From NCBI GenBank assembly GCA_003254925.1, contig QANZ01032720.1:142904-206903 (forward strand): 64,000 bases of DNA. The letters are read 5' to 3'. Positions within the stretch are counted from its first letter, which is position 1; the number at the start of each line of letters is the position of its first letter. A program made the translations under genes and the position numbers. This DNA is from Chamaecrista fasciculata (Eukaryota; Streptophyta; Magnoliopsida; Fabales; Fabaceae). Shown here piece after piece: positions 61,501-64,000 of the stretch. The notes under the pieces were generated by a model that did no database searches, was not told where the DNA came from, and saw only the letters and a list, made by a program, of their open reading frames with translations.

Positions 61501-62611
61501 AGACTTTGTAGGTACTCTTACTAATCTTCGCATTTCTAATGCTCATTCTCGATGGATAGTTGATTCAGGAGCATCTAGTCATGTGTGTGGATCTCTTTCT
61601 TTGTTGACTAATATTTCTGCTCCTAGACATCGTCATACTGTCCAATTGCCTGATGGTTCTATTAAAGAAGTTCAGTTTGTTGGCACTGCTGTTATTAAAC
61701 CAGACTTAGTTTTGTCTGATGTGCTTTACATACCTGTATTCAAGTATAATTTACTGTCTGTCAGTAGATTACTTGCTTCTTCTCAGCTTCAAGTGCTATT
61801 TGATAAAGACAAGTGTATTGTGCAGGACCGGTTGAGTAAAGTTGTGCTTGCTAATGGATTTTCAGAGAAGCAGCTTTATGTTCTGGAGGCTTATGATTCT
61901 AAGCCTAGTGTTTCTCTGACAGTTACTTCTTCTCAGTCTACCAAAATTTTTGAACTATTGCATATTGATCTATGGGGTCCAATTAAAGAAGCTTCTCATT
62001 CTGGTGCTCATTATATGCTGACTATTGTAGATGATTTCTCTCGAGCAGTTTGGGTATATTTGATGATTGATAAGTCTCAAATAGCTTCTATGCTTAGCAC
62101 TTTTTTCACTTATGTTAAAAATCATTATGCTCATGATGTTAAGACTGTTAGAACTGATAATGGAGGTGAGTTCATGAATCATAAGTGTCATAGTTTGTTT
62201 TCATCTCTTGGTATTGATCATCAGCATAGTTGCCCATATACACCACAGCAAAATGGGAGGGTTGAAAGGAAGCATCGTCATTTGGTACAGATTGCTAGAG
62301 CATTGCTCTTTAATTCTGGTTTATCTGTTTCTTTTTGGGGAGAAGCATTGTTGACAGCTGCATTTCTTATTAATAAATTACCTACTAAACTTTTGGGATG
62401 GAAGTGTCCATTTGAGGTGCTTACTGGCAAGGTTCCTACTTATGATTCTTTGTGTGTCTTTGGTTGTTTGTGCTTTGTTACAAATACCAGTCCTCATAAA
62501 AAGAAATTTGACAAACGAGCACACAGAGGAATTTTTGTAGGATTTTCTTCTTCACAGAAAGCCTATAAAGTTTTTTTGTTAAGAGTCTCAAAAAATAGTT
62601 CATTCTCATGA
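61500..62611 (+). pseudogene. copia protease and integrase
   Basis: WIVDSGASSHVCG (about 61552) is the aspartic protease. The integrase core shows HIDLWGP, RTDNGGEF and NGRVERKH, that is the D, D, E residues. The zinc-binding pre-integrase domain that should precede it is absent: the reading goes straight from EKQLYVLEAYDSK to the core, so a deletion is likely. Confidence 0.85.
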
Positions 62612-62615
62612 TGTT

Positions 62616-64000
62616 GTGTTTCATGAGTCTGTTTTTCCTTTCAAAAATTCTTCTGTTTCTCCTCTAGTTTCTCTAGATTCAGAAACTATTTTTCCTTCCT
62701 CAAATACTACCTTCATAGATCCTTCTCTTCCCATAACTAATCCTTCTACCTCCTCTATTCTGTTTCTTCCCAGAATCACTTCTTCACAGTCTGATGCTCA
62801 AAATACTTCTTCTGATCTTGTAATTCCTGAAAATAATTCATCTGTTCCTGCTCTTAGAGTTAGTACTCGAGTTAAAAAATCACCTGCTTGGATGACAAAT
62901 TATGTCACCAATCCTGTTCCATCCTCTTCATCTCATACACCAAATTCTTTTCCTTTTGTTCATCCTACTTGTTTTTCTTCTGCCTATATTCATTTCTTAG
63001 GCAATATTTCTCATGTTAAGGAACCTACTTCTTACACTGAAGCCAGTAAGTCATCTGAGTGGATCACTGCTATGAATACTGAGTTACTAGCTTTAGAACA
63101 GAACCAGACTTGGGATATGGTTGATTTACCTGTAGGTATAAAAGCTATTGGTTGTCGTTGGGTATACAAAGTAAAATTGAAGGCTGATGGGTCTGTTGAT
63201 CGATATAAGGCAAGACTTGTTGCTAAGGGTTTCAATCAGGTTGAGGGCATTGATTACACAGAAAGTTATTCTCCTTTAGCCAAACATGTCACAGTTAGGT
63301 TGTTTTTGGCTTTGGCGGCTGCTCAGAATCTTTTATTGCATCAATTAGATGTCAATAATGCTTTTCTACATGGTTTTCTTGATGAAGATGTATATATGCA
63401 GACTCCTCCAGATATTCTACTAGTACTCCTAACAAAGTATGTAAGCTTAAAAGGAGTCTTTATGGTTTAAAACAGGCTTCTCGACAATGGAACATTGAGT
63501 TTACTTCTAAGCTGCAAGCTATTGGTTTCATTCAGTCTACTCATGATCCTTGTTTATTCACTCGTTCTAATTCTCATGGTTTTATTGCTCTACTGATATA
63601 TGTGGATGATGTGTTTCTTGATAGTTCTAATTTGTTGCTTATTGATCAAGTTAAGGATTACTTGCACACAGAATTCACTATTAAGGACCTTGGGGTTGCT
63701 AAATATTTTCTTGGTCTTGAGTTAGCTCGATCAAAGGATGGTCTATATGTCAATCAACGCAAGTATACTTTGGATTTGATCTCTGATGCAGGATTGACTG
63801 GTGCTAGGCCTTTAGATGTTCCTATGGTCAAGTGTTAAAAGCTATTAAGTGTTGATGGGGTGAAGTTTAATGAACCTGAGAAGTATAGAAGGCTTATAGG
63901 TCGTTTGCTTTATTTGGGATTCACACGACCTGATATTGCTTATGCCACTCAAACACTTAGTCAATTTGTTCAATCTCCTTGTGAGCATCATTGGCATGCT
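62616..64000 (+). pseudogene. copia reverse transcriptase and start of RNase H
   Basis: [45 protein letters not shown] and YVDD (63599-63610) mark the RT. One-base deletion near 63411 and a stop at 63836-63838 break the frame. The reading continues with RRLIGRLLYL to the window end. Confidence 0.88.

Larger units (their letters stand above)
60108..64000 (+). mobile_element. Ty1-copia retrotransposon, broken, running off the window
   Basis: Order: LTR, primer site, gag, protease, integrase, reverse transcriptase, RNase H start, as in Ty1-copia. The single gag-pol frame is interrupted at least five times: frameshift near 60870, stop at 61016-61018, frameshift near 62580, one-base deletion near 63411, stop at 63836-63838. 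An inactive copy. Confidence 0.92.

Noticed and set aside
1..64000. CRISPR array, prokaryotic operons or integrated virus
   Set aside because: No regularly spaced repeats with unique spacers, genes have spliceosomal introns, and the only retroelements are ordinary L1 and copia.

Overview
The window is eudicot nuclear DNA: AT-rich, intron-bearing genes with GT/AG splice sites, a plant-type snRNA promoter, a MIR164 hairpin, plant L1 and Ty1-copia elements, and many short inverted-repeat transposons. I cannot name the species. Three single Ns (14910, 27010, 30020) sit in homopolymer or microsatellite tracts and look like assembly joins.

Layout. 0.6-4.2 kb (-): a nine-exon SAP + CCCH zinc-finger gene. 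4.4-9.1 kb: two MITEs, a 1.6 kb Harbinger-like element carrying gene fragments, and a degenerate repeat field. About 11.29-11.55 kb (+): a complete-looking U12 minor-spliceosomal snRNA gene with upstream element, TATA box, Sm site and 3' box. 12.1-14.5 kb (+): an inverted, 5'-truncated pseudogene copy of the CCCH gene, itself hit by a MITE. 14.8-18.4 kb (-): a dead L1 element. 21.6-27.8 kb (+): a plastid 3-oxoacyl-ACP synthase II (KASII) gene with one conserved exon missing beside an N. 28.7-32 kb (-): SEC22, also lacking one conserved exon beside an N, with a donor that looks U12-type. 32.5 kb: a tRNA-type SINE. 34.1-35.5 kb: two adjoining Mutator-like elements. 35.8-38.3 kb (+): an ALKBH1-type 2OG-Fe(II) dioxygenase. 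40 kb (+): MIR164. 41.1-44.4 kb (-): a DUF936 gene. 48.2-56.2 kb (-): a full-size ABCB transporter with a long N-terminal extension. 56.9-57.6 kb: a hAT-like element. 60.1 kb to the window edge: a broken Ty1-copia element that runs off the end.

The protein genes belong to unrelated housekeeping pathways (RNA binding, fatty-acid synthesis, ER-Golgi fusion, nucleic-acid demethylation, membrane transport). Repeats shape the rest. At least five families of about 250-450 bp inverted-repeat elements recur, many inside introns, and several still show exact 9-10 bp target duplications.

Exon joins were made by hand from splice sites and reading-frame continuity. For the CCCH, ALKBH1, DUF936 and ABCB genes the spliced lengths divide by three with no internal stop. 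Family names come from recognised motifs, not from a search.
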